A DNA stretch of 64,000 bases from Nageia nagi. Its lineage: Eukaryota; Pinophyta. The first letter of the stretch is position 1. The number at the start of each line of letters is the position of its first letter. The notes beneath the pieces are model-generated. The model did no database searches. It had not been told where the DNA came from and saw only the letters and a program-made list of their open reading frames with translations. The translations under genes and the position numbers were made by a program. Of the stretch, positions 36,903 to 47,769 are shown piece by piece. Location: NCBI GenBank assembly GCA_050084985.1, contig JBITNC010000001.1, positions 62,620,001 through 62,684,000 of the forward strand, read 5' to 3'.

Positions 36903-37295
36903 ATATGTTACATCTAAGAATGAGGCTTTTACCTTATGACAATTGTAGCACATCTTTTCTACATCTAAGAATGGGGCATGTACCCCATGAAAATGCATGG
37001 CATCCCTCTTTTATTCACCATTGTTGGTTGGGTCTATACTAATCATCATTATCCTAGTTCTTTCTGATTCATATGTTGCATATAGGAATGGGGAATGTAC
37101 CTCATGATGATGTTGACATATTTATGATTTCATATGTTGCATATAGGAATGGGCATGTACCTTGTGATAATGTTGATATATATGGTTTTGATTGCATGTG
37201 TTTCATGTAGGAATGGAGCATGTACCCCATGAAAATGTTAACACACCTTTTTTATGATATTGTATATACACATCTAAGAATGAAACATTGAGTCT
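36903..37295 (+). repeat. Gypsy 2 tandem array B (AGGAATGGGGCATGTACC unit)
   Basis: Six copies of a second, unrelated unit: ACATCTAAGAATGGGGCATG or CATATAGGAATGGGGCATG, then TACCCCATGAAAATGTTG and an ACACATCTTT-like tail, period roughly 60-65 bases. Single array A units are interspersed (near 37020). This is the hypervariable 3' region of the element. Confidence 0.78.
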
Positions 37296-37704
37296 TTTTG
37301 TATTTGGTATTATCAAGATAATATATTCATATTATATTTGTTTCATCCTTGCTCTTACATGTTATATCATTTGTGATGAAATGTCATGATGATTTACTCT
37401 TACTATAATTGCTATTATTTTATGATTTAACCATCATATATATGATTGGAAGTTGATATTTTTTGTCTCTCTTATTTTTAGGTTATTCTTTGATCTTGTT
37501 TGATTCTACTTCATGGAAGCCATTCCATATAATAACCAAGGCAAATAGGGGGTAATATACATTATCATTCCTTGATGATTTAGATAATCCTATAGCTAGA
37601 CTAGGGAAGTATCAAATTTTTATTCTCTTTACCTTCTACTTCCTTTGCAAGCATAATTTTATTTCAAAAGATTTTATTTCATTGCACTTGCAAATAGTGG
37701 CATA

Positions 37705-38505
37705 TGTTGATTCCTAAATTTGGTCCTCCTATGGTGGGCTTTCTTAGGTGCAACATTATATACATATTTAATAAAACTTTAGCATATTTTACATTATTAT
37801 CATATATTTCTTAGTTTGTGTTCTTATTTTTATGTTAGTACATTGAGATGACTTCAACCTTTTTATAAGGGGTCTATTGGTGGATATCATGCATTATATA
37901 ATTGTAAGTATATCTAACATGAAGAAAGGATGTCAATATTACATCTCACTAGTTGATACCCTACTATTGGATGTTTCTAAATACCACCTATCAAGATTGA
38001 AATCTTGTTATCACTCAAGAAAATATTTTTCATCTATTTTTGCAATCATATGCTTACCTTATATTGTCAAAACATCTATTATTCCTTAGTGGTGGACGTC
38101 ATTCTATTGGAACCTAGCACCCATGCTATCATGCATGCTTGAATTGAGATTTTAAGACCTAGAGCCCATATTGAGATCCTTACCACTTTTAATCATGGGG
38201 TTTGCACATCAAGATCACCTCTCTTTGATAAGTCCATCTTGCATATAATATACTTCTTCATAGGTAAGGATACATAGGTATTTATCTTACACTTGATTCC
38301 ATCTCTTTAGAGCGTGCTTTTATTTTTTTATTTTGACATTAATAGAACCCTAGTTCTCCTATTGCACTATTATATTCAATTTTATTATTTCCTATCATAA
38401 TGTATGTTTATTTGATTTAAATAGATAAGATAATATATACTTAAATATTTTTGTATTTAGTTCATTTAAGCCAAAACCCTAGGTGTACCAAAACACATAT
38501 CAAAA
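37705..38505 (+). repeat. Gypsy 2 3' LTR
   Basis: Starts TGTTGATTCCTAAATTTGG and ends CACATATCAAAA; the final CA seems mutated. It is the partner of 28563-29366. The five bases after it, TGGAG, resemble the GGGAG before the 5' LTR. The bases before it are not a clear polypurine tract. Confidence 0.85.
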
Positions 38506-38558
38506 TGGAGAGAAAAAGCATTATTCATGTGTATTGCCAAAAATTCCAAAGGGGGAGA
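38506..38558 (+). promoter_or_regulatory. Copia 2 polypurine tract
   Basis: Joining 28562 to 38511 in thought gives a continuous Copia 3' end: a first purine block, GAGAAAAAGCATTATTCATG, then TTGCCAAAAATTCCAAAGGG and the tract AAAGGGGGAGA at 38548-38558, directly followed by the LTR start. The word CCAAAGGGGGAGAT before an LTR is typical of plant Copia. Confidence 0.8.
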
Positions 38559-39507
38559 TAGTTAATATAGATATATTATCATTATTATCAACATAGTGAG
38601 AAGCATGTTAGGTTAAAAGATTAAGGTCTATTGGGTGATTGTATAAATATCAAGTATGAAAATGTTGTTGTTGGGTGTTTACCAAGGTTGCTAGTGCATA
38701 ATAGAAGAATGGGTAGTTGATAATAATGGTTGCTATTATATTGGATGCATGAATACTTAGATATATGGAGAAAATTACCTAATTTTGGAATATGATATCA
38801 TCTATTAATTAGAGTTTTAAAGAAAACTAAATCTAGTACCCTTGGATGAAAAGGTTTGTTAAAAGCTTGCTTAAGTGTTGATAAGTGAAGGAACACATTG
38901 TAAATTTGGTAGATGACATCAACAAAGCAATGGCACTTGAAAATGCATTGAGTATAGTACCTATATTAATAGATCTCAATGGAGATAAAGTTAAGTACTG
39001 ATAAGTAAGAAGAAAATAAAGGATTTTGATAAGTGATGTACTCAATTAGAAGGTCACTCAAAATACTTTAAATCTGATGATGCATATGATAAGGCTCCTT
39101 GATGATGAAGTTAAGCATTGGTAAGGGAAATATAGTTATGGAGTTACCGATAGGTGATTCATCAAAAGGAAGATATGCAAATATGTACTAAATCTAGTGG
39201 ATAAGATGAAAGGGTGCAAAGGAGGAAGCATTAAGGGTCAGTAAGGAGATACATACAAAAATTACACTAGTTCTAGGAGTATGATAATGAATTGAATATG
39301 GTGGATGACATTAGCCAAAGGATGTTATTCAAAAATGTAAATGTTTTGACACCTTAGGCAAAGAGACTAGAAGTTGGTGAAGCTAAAATCAAATGAAGGA
39401 GATAAAATGAAGTATTACTAACAAGGAACATCAACAATTCTATGATATACAAAAATACACTAAGTTTGGAGATTTAATTGAAAAAGCTTGAAGGTGATCA
39501 TATTAAA
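38559..39507 (+). repeat. Copia 2 3' LTR, truncated
   Basis: Starts TAGTTAATATAGATATATTA, the decayed partner of TGTTAATATTGAGAG at 18869. It carries the same ~119-bp array with marker words near 38870, 38990, 39107, 39225 and 39379, matching the 5' LTR spacing including the long interval. Homology ends near 39507, where TGTTACAACC begins. Confidence 0.82.
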
Positions 39508-40229
39508 GAATCAATTGTTACAACCAAAATAATAATAATTAGGGTTATTTATAGTAAATTAAATTTAACCAATTAAACATAAAGTAATAGTAAATGATGA
39601 TATGAAAGATGATAATAATCTAATTGACCTTGACTTATAAAACTAGATTTACGAAAGATACAAATATGAACATTACTTATCATGATAAATGAAGGTGATA
39701 TTCAATCAAAAGAGGATGAATTATGTGCTTCCCTAAAGAATTGAGACATAAATCCAACCTCAATCCATCATCAATGCTAAGAACCTAGTGGTGCTTCCTA
39801 ATTACCTTTCTAGATTGCCTCTCCTTTTGCTCGATATCATCATCTCACCTTTGATGCTTAGAAGATCACTTATGAATGGATGAAAATGTTTGTAGTAATA
39901 TAGCGCTTAGAGTATAACAAATTCTATAAATGATAGGTGATGTTAATAAACACTGGTCAAGAATGAAATAAGTATATTTTCACCCATCAATAATTCAGGA
40001 TAATATTATAATTATATATGCACAACCCCTCCATTTTTATAGGTAACAAGTCTAGTGCTAAGGCTCCTCCTTAGGCTTATTATGATGCCAAACTAACTTT
40101 TTATCATAAAAAATAAAGGTAAATGAGTTTACATAATAATAAGATCGTTTATTTAATAAAATAAATAAATCATTTAAAATACCTAAAAGGGTATTTTAAT
40201 TAAATTAAAAGTACTTTTTAAGTGTTAAC
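39508..40229 (-). repeat. Candidate 3' LTR of minus-strand Gypsy 3
   Basis: Bounded by TGTTACAACC and AGTGTTAACA, giving TGTTA...TAACA inverted ends, 722 bases. On the minus strand a TATA box TATAAAAATGGAGGGG lies at 40041-40026, as in LTR promoters. No clean partner was proven. The end at 47743 (GGGTGTCTACA) is a weak candidate for the other LTR edge. The element's gag lies on the minus strand at 45.0-46.4 kb, which agrees with this orientation. Confidence 0.5.
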
Positions 40230-40612
40230 AGATGCTTCACATTTAATATGATTTGATGGTTTTGAGATAAACTATAATCAAAGGATAAATTCAAATTATA
40301 ACAAGATAAATAAGAAAGTACTCCCTAAAAATTTATCTCATGATGTCAGATTTGGATGCCCCAATGTTTTACCTATATTATGCCTCCATTTTGACTTGGT
40401 AATGACATGATGGACCTCTCATCATAGGAGCAATCCAATGCAAAGACAAAAGAACATGAAAAGATCTTAAACAAGAAACATTTTTACATAAGATATCTCG
40501 AATATAGAAATTAAACATTATGATATGCAAAGTATGTAAATGATGAGATATCAAACTTGTCCTTGGTGACTTACCAATTAAGAGCATAAAGATAGATGGT
40601 CAATTTAACTAA
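40230..40612. other. Gypsy 3 spacer
   Basis: AT-rich, no recognised feature, between the candidate LTR and the tandem array. Confidence 0.35.
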
Positions 40613-40945
40613 TCAGCTTGGTTTACCAATCCACCATGTTACTATGGATTTTTAATATGGATGGCCTTTCCTTACAAAGGCATCAAATGATAATATTGAT
40701 CCTTCCTTTAAAAGGAATCAAATTATAAGATTGAACCTATCTTACAAAGATGTCAAATGATAAGAGTGATCAACTTGGTTTCCTAAGTCTTCATGTTTTC
40801 ATGGATTTTCTAATAAGAATGACACTTTCTTACAAAGATGTCAAATGATAAGATTTACCAACTTGGTTTCCCAAGTTACCATGCTTCCATGTATTTTCTA
40901 ATAAGAGTGTCCCTCTCTTATAGAGGAAGCCAATAATAAGATCAA
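40613..40945. repeat. Tandem repeat, CAACTTGGTTTCC unit
   Basis: Units start at about 40613, 40769 and 40856 with CAACTTGGTTTCC or CAGCTTGGTTTACC, followed by ATGTTTTCATGGATTTTCTA, TAAGAATGACACTTTCTTA and CAAAGATGTCAAATGATAAG. The last two units are about 87 bases apart. A partial unit (CTTACAAAGATGTCAAATGATAAG-type) fills the gap on the left. The position between the candidate LTR and the PMD gene mirrors the arrays in Gypsy 2. Confidence 0.75.
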
Positions 40946-41765
40946 TAATCATGATATGAAAATATTTTGGATAAATGATATATTTTGACAAGCAATATTT
41001 ATGATAAATAATATAGGAAAGTTGGTTTGCAAAGTATTGTTTGAAATATAATACACGTTGTAATGAAAAGTGACAATGCAAAAACATATGTAACTGTGAT
41101 ATTGATAATATTCATAAAATGGATATTCATTCATGATATTTATTATAAAGGGAACATTACACATAGTATTTTATGAAAATAAGACAAGAGCTTCATGCAA
41201 TGATAGTAAGCATATAATTTCAATAATATATTGTACTTAAAGAAATAAATACATTTTTCTCCAATTTACCATTGATACAAATTACCAATATGAAAAGAGA
41301 TAAAACTTTACCATTTTAACCCAGTACAAGTGCTGAAAATAGATAGTAAATTTTTGAGAATGAAAATGTCTTCAGTTCTGTACTATACTCATGAAGTGGA
41401 AATGTTAAGTGGTTTATTGAAAATGAATAGGTAACACAAAATTTGAGGATCATTTCTAATTTAATTTTATCAAATTTTCCCCAAGGATTATTTTGGTTTA
41501 TTAGGTTTTGTTATTGCCATGTATATGCCTTTTTATTTTATGCATATTATAACCAAGTTTAGGGATTAAAATTTCTCAAAAAATGAATGCTTGAAGCTAG
41601 TTGTGGGGCTGGAATTCTAACAGTAATACATCATTAAAAGAACTTTTGGAAGATAAAAAATAATCCATGGATGGGTGCACATGTGTTTGATGATAAAAAA
41701 AAGGTAGATTAAGGATCATCAATAAGGATAAGTGGGATATTAAGAAAATGGGGTTTCAATTAGTT
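40946..41765. other. Upstream flank of left PMD gene
   Basis: No domain is recognised. Words such as CCCCAAGGATTATTTTGGTT recall the flanks of plant LTR promoters, so part of this may be another decayed LTR. No pairing was found. Confidence 0.35.
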
Positions 41766-41777
41766 TATAAATAGGGG
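41766..41777 (+). promoter_or_regulatory. TATA box of left PMD gene
   Basis: TATAAATAGGGG in AT-rich sequence, 132 bases before an ATG at 41909 that opens a plausible first exon. It is on the same strand as the PMD reading frame and opposite to the nearby gag. Confidence 0.5.
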
Positions 41778-41908
41778 AAATTAGATTTCATTTGCACATT
41801 CTCATTTTTCCAACTTGAGATATGGTCCTCCAAGGTTCTACACAACCATTTGGGTTGTTGAATAATTTCAAGAGAGCTATCAGCTAGTTGGGTATAATTA
41901 TTGTAGTT

Positions 41909-44110
41909 ATGGCTCATCAGATTACTTCTCACCAAGATCATATGGCTCTTGTTGTTCATTCTTCACCTGAGAGGTATCAAGTACTAAATATTTTCTCATA
42001 TTCTTGGTTTATGCATTAATTATAATATTTTTGATGGATTACTTTTTCAATTTAGCTAAGTTTTTATCAAATTTAGAAATTTTTTGAAATATTTAGGATA
42101 AAACTAATATGGCTATTTTTCACATGCATGGAGGGAAATTAAGGTCATTTTTATCATGGTAGGAAAAATTTTGGTGTGTTTTGAATATTTTTAGAAATTG
42201 ATTGTTTGAATTGAGCCTAACATCACCAATGGGATTAAGGTTACCTAAAAAATGCTTTATTTAGCTTCTATATGGATTTTGACATACTTTGGCATTTGAA
42301 AGTTTTAAAATTCATCATTAATTTTTTTTTTACTTTAACTATAGATTATATTTTTTTAACTTAGATAAATTTTTATTTGTAATTTATTCTTTTTCACTTT
42401 ATTACTAATAAGTCTTTATATTTTGATGTGGATGGAGGATTGAGCCTATTTTATGAGGTACAGACCATGAAGTTTGGCTATAGACATGGTTGGGGATTTT
42501 GAGTTGACTACTAAGGAGAGGGGGTGATTAGAATCATCCATCTTGGGTCACATGAGGGGCATTATTAGCATCACATGTGATAAGCATTTCTTGATTTCCT
42601 TGATGGAGTATTTATTTGATGACACTAACACATTCCATTTACTGATGGATAAAATGGTAATCACCCTAGCTAACATTCATCAATATACTATAGCTACTCA
42701 TGAAGGGTACACTTATTCAAAGGGCTAGAATTTAGATGGTATAGATGGAGGAGTACTACTATTGAATGATAGGTATGTGGGACTACTAGGAATAGAGGAA
42801 GGGTGTACCCCTTCATGACACTATGTATATGCCCCTAAAGGATATAGGTAGTGCAAATTAGTTTAGACTATACATGGTGGTTCTTATCAACATGATCCTA
42901 GGTAGCGATAAGAACCATAAGTGTTTCTATACAAGTTTCATTCCTATTTGATGAGAGATATGCTTTCATGAGGATAGGTATGCATGGGCACCATGCATTT
43001 TGATAATGCTTTACAAAATATCTTCATAGGTTTGTGTCTATGAAGAAGGGAGGGAGGATAATATCTTACTCACTTATTCTACATGCATGGGCTTATGAGC
43101 ATATTAGCTTATCTTGAATGTACCTACTGATTGTGATTCAAGAAGACATATGCCACTAATTTTGATGAAAGACTACTCAATAGATGGGGATGACATGATG
43201 GGTAGAGTAGTGTCATAGGTTGCTTAACTTGTTGGATGATGATGCCATTATTTGGGACCCTTACTTCAACCTAATTTTGTGGGAGTAGTTAGATGATGAT
43301 TTTTCCTAGATCATGAATCCCTATCACATTCAAGAATATAGGTAGGTGATAGAGTTTTACCAACCTGATAGATGCTACAATAGTTCAACTTGATGCAAGA
43401 TGGGCTTGTGCCTAGGTTGTGAAAGATTATGGCATGATATTATAGATATTAGACCATTCAATATGAATTTTTTGTTATTACATCATGGATTATAGAGTGG
43501 GAGGCACCCAAGGACCATGCTGCCATAGTACCAAACCCTCATAATCAACACACCCAAGAATACTGAAGATAGTGGTTCTCGATGGGACCCATACCACTAG
43601 GCCTTGAGAATGAGGAGGAGGGATATAAGGTAGATTGAGGAGGAGAACCCATTGATGTCATCAATTTTCCATCACCTACTTGGGTAGTATATCCTTTCAT
43701 TATTTCTATATTAGGATTTGTCTCTCCCTTAGTTGATACTTTAGATATATTTACAAAACACTAAAAGGTTTTGATTTATTTACTAGTTTTGATGGAGAAA
43801 ACTTACTTTGGTAGTTTTACTTTGATAATGGATTAAAGGCTTAATTAACAACACTATAAGAATATGTATCGAGTTTATAGGTGTAGTTGATGGTGAGAGA
43901 TGAGAAGATAGGAGCCCTACAAGAGTAGATAGAGATACTACAGTCTCTCCCACATATTATGCATCATCAAGAGCTAAAGAGGCTCAAGGATTTAGTCATG
44001 GTGAAGGATATTTAGTTACTATAGTTTGGAAATACACTAGAAACTATTTCATCTAGTATGACTAGGTCTAAGAGTAGGTCTCATTCCTGCTATGCATCTA
44101 TTAGATAGAG
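41909..44110 (+). pseudogene. PMD pseudogene, left copy
   Basis: A short first exon (41909-41973, MAHQITSHQDHMALVVHSSP) ends at GAG|GTATCAAG. An AT-rich intron runs to about 42420. The PMD core is then read as CDKHFLISLMEYLFDDTNTF, HLLMDKMVITLANIHQY. The C-terminal hallmark LILHAWAYEHI lies at 43073-43105, matching the family word LLQ.WA.E.I. Frameshifts separate the blocks. Downstream, acidic and Pro-containing scraps continue to about 44110. It lies antisense to the gag at 45.0-46.4 kb. Confidence 0.68.
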
Positions 44111-45020
44111 TTCTTAAACTAGTTGTACTATGACATATACTATATACTTTTTTGATACACATACACATACATATATAGTACACATTTTTGATATTATTTA
44201 TGACTTATGTTGTTATTTATTTTATTATAAAATGAATTTGATTATTTTTTTCAAAAAAGAAAATGAGTTAACAAGAAAACCAAAATCAAATTATAGATTA
44301 AACATATTGATGAACATCCATATAAAGAAACATATCCATATTTAACAAAAAAACATATTCAATTTTGTCAAATAAAATATAATTAGTTTTTAGAAAAATA
44401 AAAAAGTCATACTTGCAATAGATAGAACTGAGCAACAACATTGGAATCAATGATGATGCTCAAGTGGAGAGGGATCAATTTATGCAAAATAAAAAATCAT
44501 CATTGGATTGGCCTAATTAGGAGAAAAAGAGACCTTGAATCTAACAAGCTAAAAAATAAAAAGATTTACAACCTAGGTCCTTATTCATCAAATTTGGAAG
44601 TATTTTTCAAACAAATTATATTTTTTACTATACATACATAATATTTTTATAACTCAAAGCACAAGTTTCAAAATTTGATTAATAAAATTTGCATATTTTA
44701 TGATTAGGAACTGAGAAAGGATGCTAGGATCTAGTGCCATTACTCAATTATATCAAGGAAAATATTTACACATAATTTTTACCAAGTTAATTTACATTTG
44801 TAAGAAATAACAAAAAATAAGCATAAAAAAATATGAAAGAAATAATTTATAGAACAATCCAAATACCATCAACATCAAGGATAATACTTGGAATTAGTGA
44901 TTTTTGTACTTGTTGTTGTAGCGTGGTTGAGGAATACTCACATTATTGGTATGTAATTGGTTTCCATCATATTGAGCTCTACCTTCTTGAATTGAGAAAA
45001 TGGACTATTGAAATTCTTAG
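44111..45020. other. Spacer between PMD and minus-strand gag
   Basis: AT-rich. Two short open frames on + (44441-44641, 44833-45027) show no family signature. No pol domain is seen on the minus strand here, where it would follow gag. Confidence 0.4.
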
Positions 45021-46440
45021 CCTTTAATTTTGGGGATGCATAGGTCCATCCTATACCACTTTATCCCTATGTTGTTGCAAATCTTCATTTAAAACTTCAT
45101 GGTCAAATTTAAACTTACCTTTATCATGCAAGTTCTAGATTATATTTTTCAAATGTCAACATTCTTTTGTAGCATGACTATCTTGTCTATTTAAGTTACA
45201 AAATATGTGTGCTTGATAGCCTAAAGATTTAAATTGGGGGGGGGGGGGGGTCTTTAATTAGTGGATAATAGACTATGTTCATGGCTATTAGAGCATCCAA
45301 GAATACACTAATATCCTCATGTAATTCAGTATAGTATCTCTATAACCTCGTAGTTTCTAGACTTTGATAGCATGATGGTTTACTCTAGCATTCATTTTAG
45401 CTTTAGGCTCAATTTGGTGTTGGGTCTTTTTAGGCTTATCAAGAAAGATGAGTTTAAGGACTATGGTTTACTTCATATAGGATAAAGGTTCATTGAAAAC
45501 CTTGTGATGTTCCTCTTTACTAATCATCTCATCTATTAAATTGTCATAAGGATAGTACTAAAAATTAAAAAAGTCATTTCTATAATATGGAAATAATAAT
45601 TGAAAGAGGATATGCTTCTTTTCCTTTGTAGGGATTTGGACTTGGTTAGCTACTTTGTACCACTCAATAAGTAAATCACTAAGGAGTTGGACTTTCTTTT
45701 ATTTTAGGATATACATGTATAAGAGAGATAGTTCTTGAGTGACAAACAAATTGTAACAATCTAGAAATACCTTAACAATATCATCAAAACATGTAATACT
45801 TTCATTAGGAAATTTAGTAAACCAAAAGAAAAATTTTGATTTCAAAATAAGAGGAAATAGTTTAGCCAATAAATCATCTTCATCATCAAATAAAATAGCT
45901 TGTAAGTGATATCTTTGTAAATATACTCTAGGATTGGAATGATGATCAAACATTATAAAGGTTACCTATTTATCATACCTTTTCTAGAGGATGTAATAAC
46001 AAAAGGGATTTTCATTACCTTTCAAAATTAGGGGGGAACTTTATTGATGTAAGCCATAATGGAGTCTTTTTTATAGTAGTTTTGGAGTACATCATATAGA
46101 TCTACTTATTGTGATGGTCCACTAGTATATTTATTATTATCTTTAGCTAGTCCTAAAAATAAACCAAAACATTGAACCTTCTCTTGTTCTGGAGTTCATA
46201 CTAGATTTTTGACCATCTCCATTTTGCATTCAGGTGAAGTAGCTTTGAAGTCCATGTTGAGTTGTAAGAAACTTAATTCTTTTTTAAAATTATGAATTCT
46301 TCATCTGACCATTTAGGTCTTCTCCTCATACCAAATAAAATTTCTAAATTTGGGTTCAAGGATGACTGGTCTATGGGGGATCTCATTCTCAAAGATGTCA
46401 ACTTTAATTCTTCTTCTTAAATATTGTTCTCTAGTTCTTC
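45021..46440 (-). pseudogene. Gypsy 3 gag (minus strand)
   Basis: Read from 46440 downward: RRRIKVDIFENEIPHRPVIL, then FIWYEEKT. The capsid core SNPRVYLQRYHLQAILFDDE, DDLLAKLFPLILKSKFFFWF, FPNESITCFDDIVKVFLDCY and VTQELSLLYMYIL lies at 45700-45950. A knuckle-like ATKEC.HLKNII.NLHDKG sits near 45120-45180. This is a Tat/Athila-type gag. Its frame is interrupted mainly at former Gln codons, and by a homopolymer near 45236. No pol follows. Confidence 0.8.
45236..45250. repeat. 15-base G homopolymer
   Basis: Fifteen consecutive G on + (C on the coding strand of the gag pseudogene, where it would read Pro). It is an outlier in sequence this AT-rich and a likely slippage or assembly-error site. 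Confidence 0.9.
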
Positions 46441-47743
46441 ATCATATTATATAAATATATATTAAAGGATGGGATATATGATGAAATCCTAGGATACTAA
46501 ATGTATTGGACAAGATTTTGATGGGGTAACAGAGCAACATGTTAGGTTCAACAACATCACTATGATTTTATTGATTACCAAATGATAGTTTTGAAAAGGA
46601 GGTTTAGGAATAGAGTTAGGTATGAAAAATAATAATGAAGTGACTTGCAATGACTTAAAATATTTTATATGCTTATCTATTAAGGAGTTAAGGTCATATC
46701 ATGGGTAAGTGCAAGAAGATGGGTCCACTTAAAGTGGACATTTCATACTTAGAAAAAAATGGGCTAAAATAAAATTTTGTTATGTAAAAAAAAATTTTAG
46801 TTTTTAAAGACTGAAATTTCAATTCATAATTGTACTACCCAAAAAGTAATCCAATTAGTAAATAAGAAAATAAATATTAAGATAAATATATTCTTTATTA
46901 CTCTTGTATAGATCTTAATTATACAGTAATGAATCTCTAGATTCATTATGCCTTGCCATAAGGGCTTTAACAAAATAGGTTTTTTGAGCCTCTAGTGCTG
47001 CTAATAAGTCAATGACATCCTAGTGCTATCTTCAGTATTTAATGTTGATTGTTGATGTTTGACCCCCAGTCATAGATATTTCTATTATGAACTTGCAAGC
47101 TTTCAATTCTATCTTTTGAAACCTTCAAATAGTCTTTACTTTCCCTTTTTTTTCCTATCTAAATGTCCTTAATAGCTCCATTCTTCAACACATGTGGACA
47201 TTGCATACATGTGAATAAAAATACATCAAACATACCTATTCATTTTAGAAAATAAAGCATGATATTCAAAGAAAAATGAACATGTAAAAAGCATTGAACT
47301 AAAGTACTCAACTCACTAAGGTTCTAGATGAATTTCAACAAAGTTACTTTATTTTTAAATTGGGATCCCTTACATCAATATTGTAGGTTTTATTTGTAGA
47401 TTGAGAAAATTGTAGAAGTTTCCATTTTGGATAAAAAAATATAGATAAAAAGTTTACCCAACTTTTCATGGTAATGATATGAAGCTTGGGAACGTAGGAT
47501 AGATGTCAAGTCATTCAGGATCCATAGCCTTTATCTAAGTCACTTCAAATACTTACCATTTTTATTTTTATTTTTCTAATGACAAAATCATTGATGTTTG
47601 GGTATCGAACATTGATGTTTGAGTGAGTTACCGACATTTAGAGTTCTACGTTGGTAATTGGTATTTTATTATAAACTTTATAATATGTTTTAATATTTGT
47701 CCTTCTTCTATCTATTGAAATAAGGGTCATTTTTGGGTGTCTA
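46441..47743 (-). other. Possible 5' region or LTR of Gypsy 3
   Basis: Upstream of the minus-strand gag. The right edge GGGTGTCTACA at 47733-47743 has the form of an LTR terminus (TGTAGACACCC on the minus strand). It matches the 40229 LTR end only loosely (GTGTTAACA against GTGTCTACA, with TTTTT upstream in both). No primer-binding site was identified, so the boundaries are uncertain. Confidence 0.35.
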
Positions 47744-47769
47744 CATTTTGCCTTTTTTTAAATTATTCA

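Larger units (their letters stand above)
28563..38505 (+). mobile_element. Gag-only Ty3/Gypsy element 2 with antisense PMD gene
   Basis: Paired LTRs of 804 and 801 bases (28563-29366 and 37705-38505) flank a primer-binding site, a long gag, an antisense PMD gene (35214-33424) and two short-unit tandem arrays. No protease, RT, RNase H or integrase block is visible on + between gag and the 3' LTR, so the element is non-autonomous. Probable target duplication: GGGAG / TGGAG. It is inserted in the 3' untranslated part of Copia 2. Confidence 0.85.
18869..39507 (+). mobile_element. Ty1/Copia retrotransposon 2, host to two nested elements
   Basis: The order is 5' LTR (18869-21584), a tRNA-iMet-type primer site, gag, interrupted gag tail, protease, integrase, a truncated RT, RNase H, polypurine motifs and the start of a 3' LTR at 38559. 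A minus-strand non-autonomous element (23226-25581) sits inside gag. A 9.9-kb Gypsy element (28563-38505) sits in the 3' untranslated part. The 3' LTR copy is recognisable to about 39507, where a different LTR-like sequence starts. With the two insertions removed, a normal Copia layout is restored. Confidence 0.85.
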
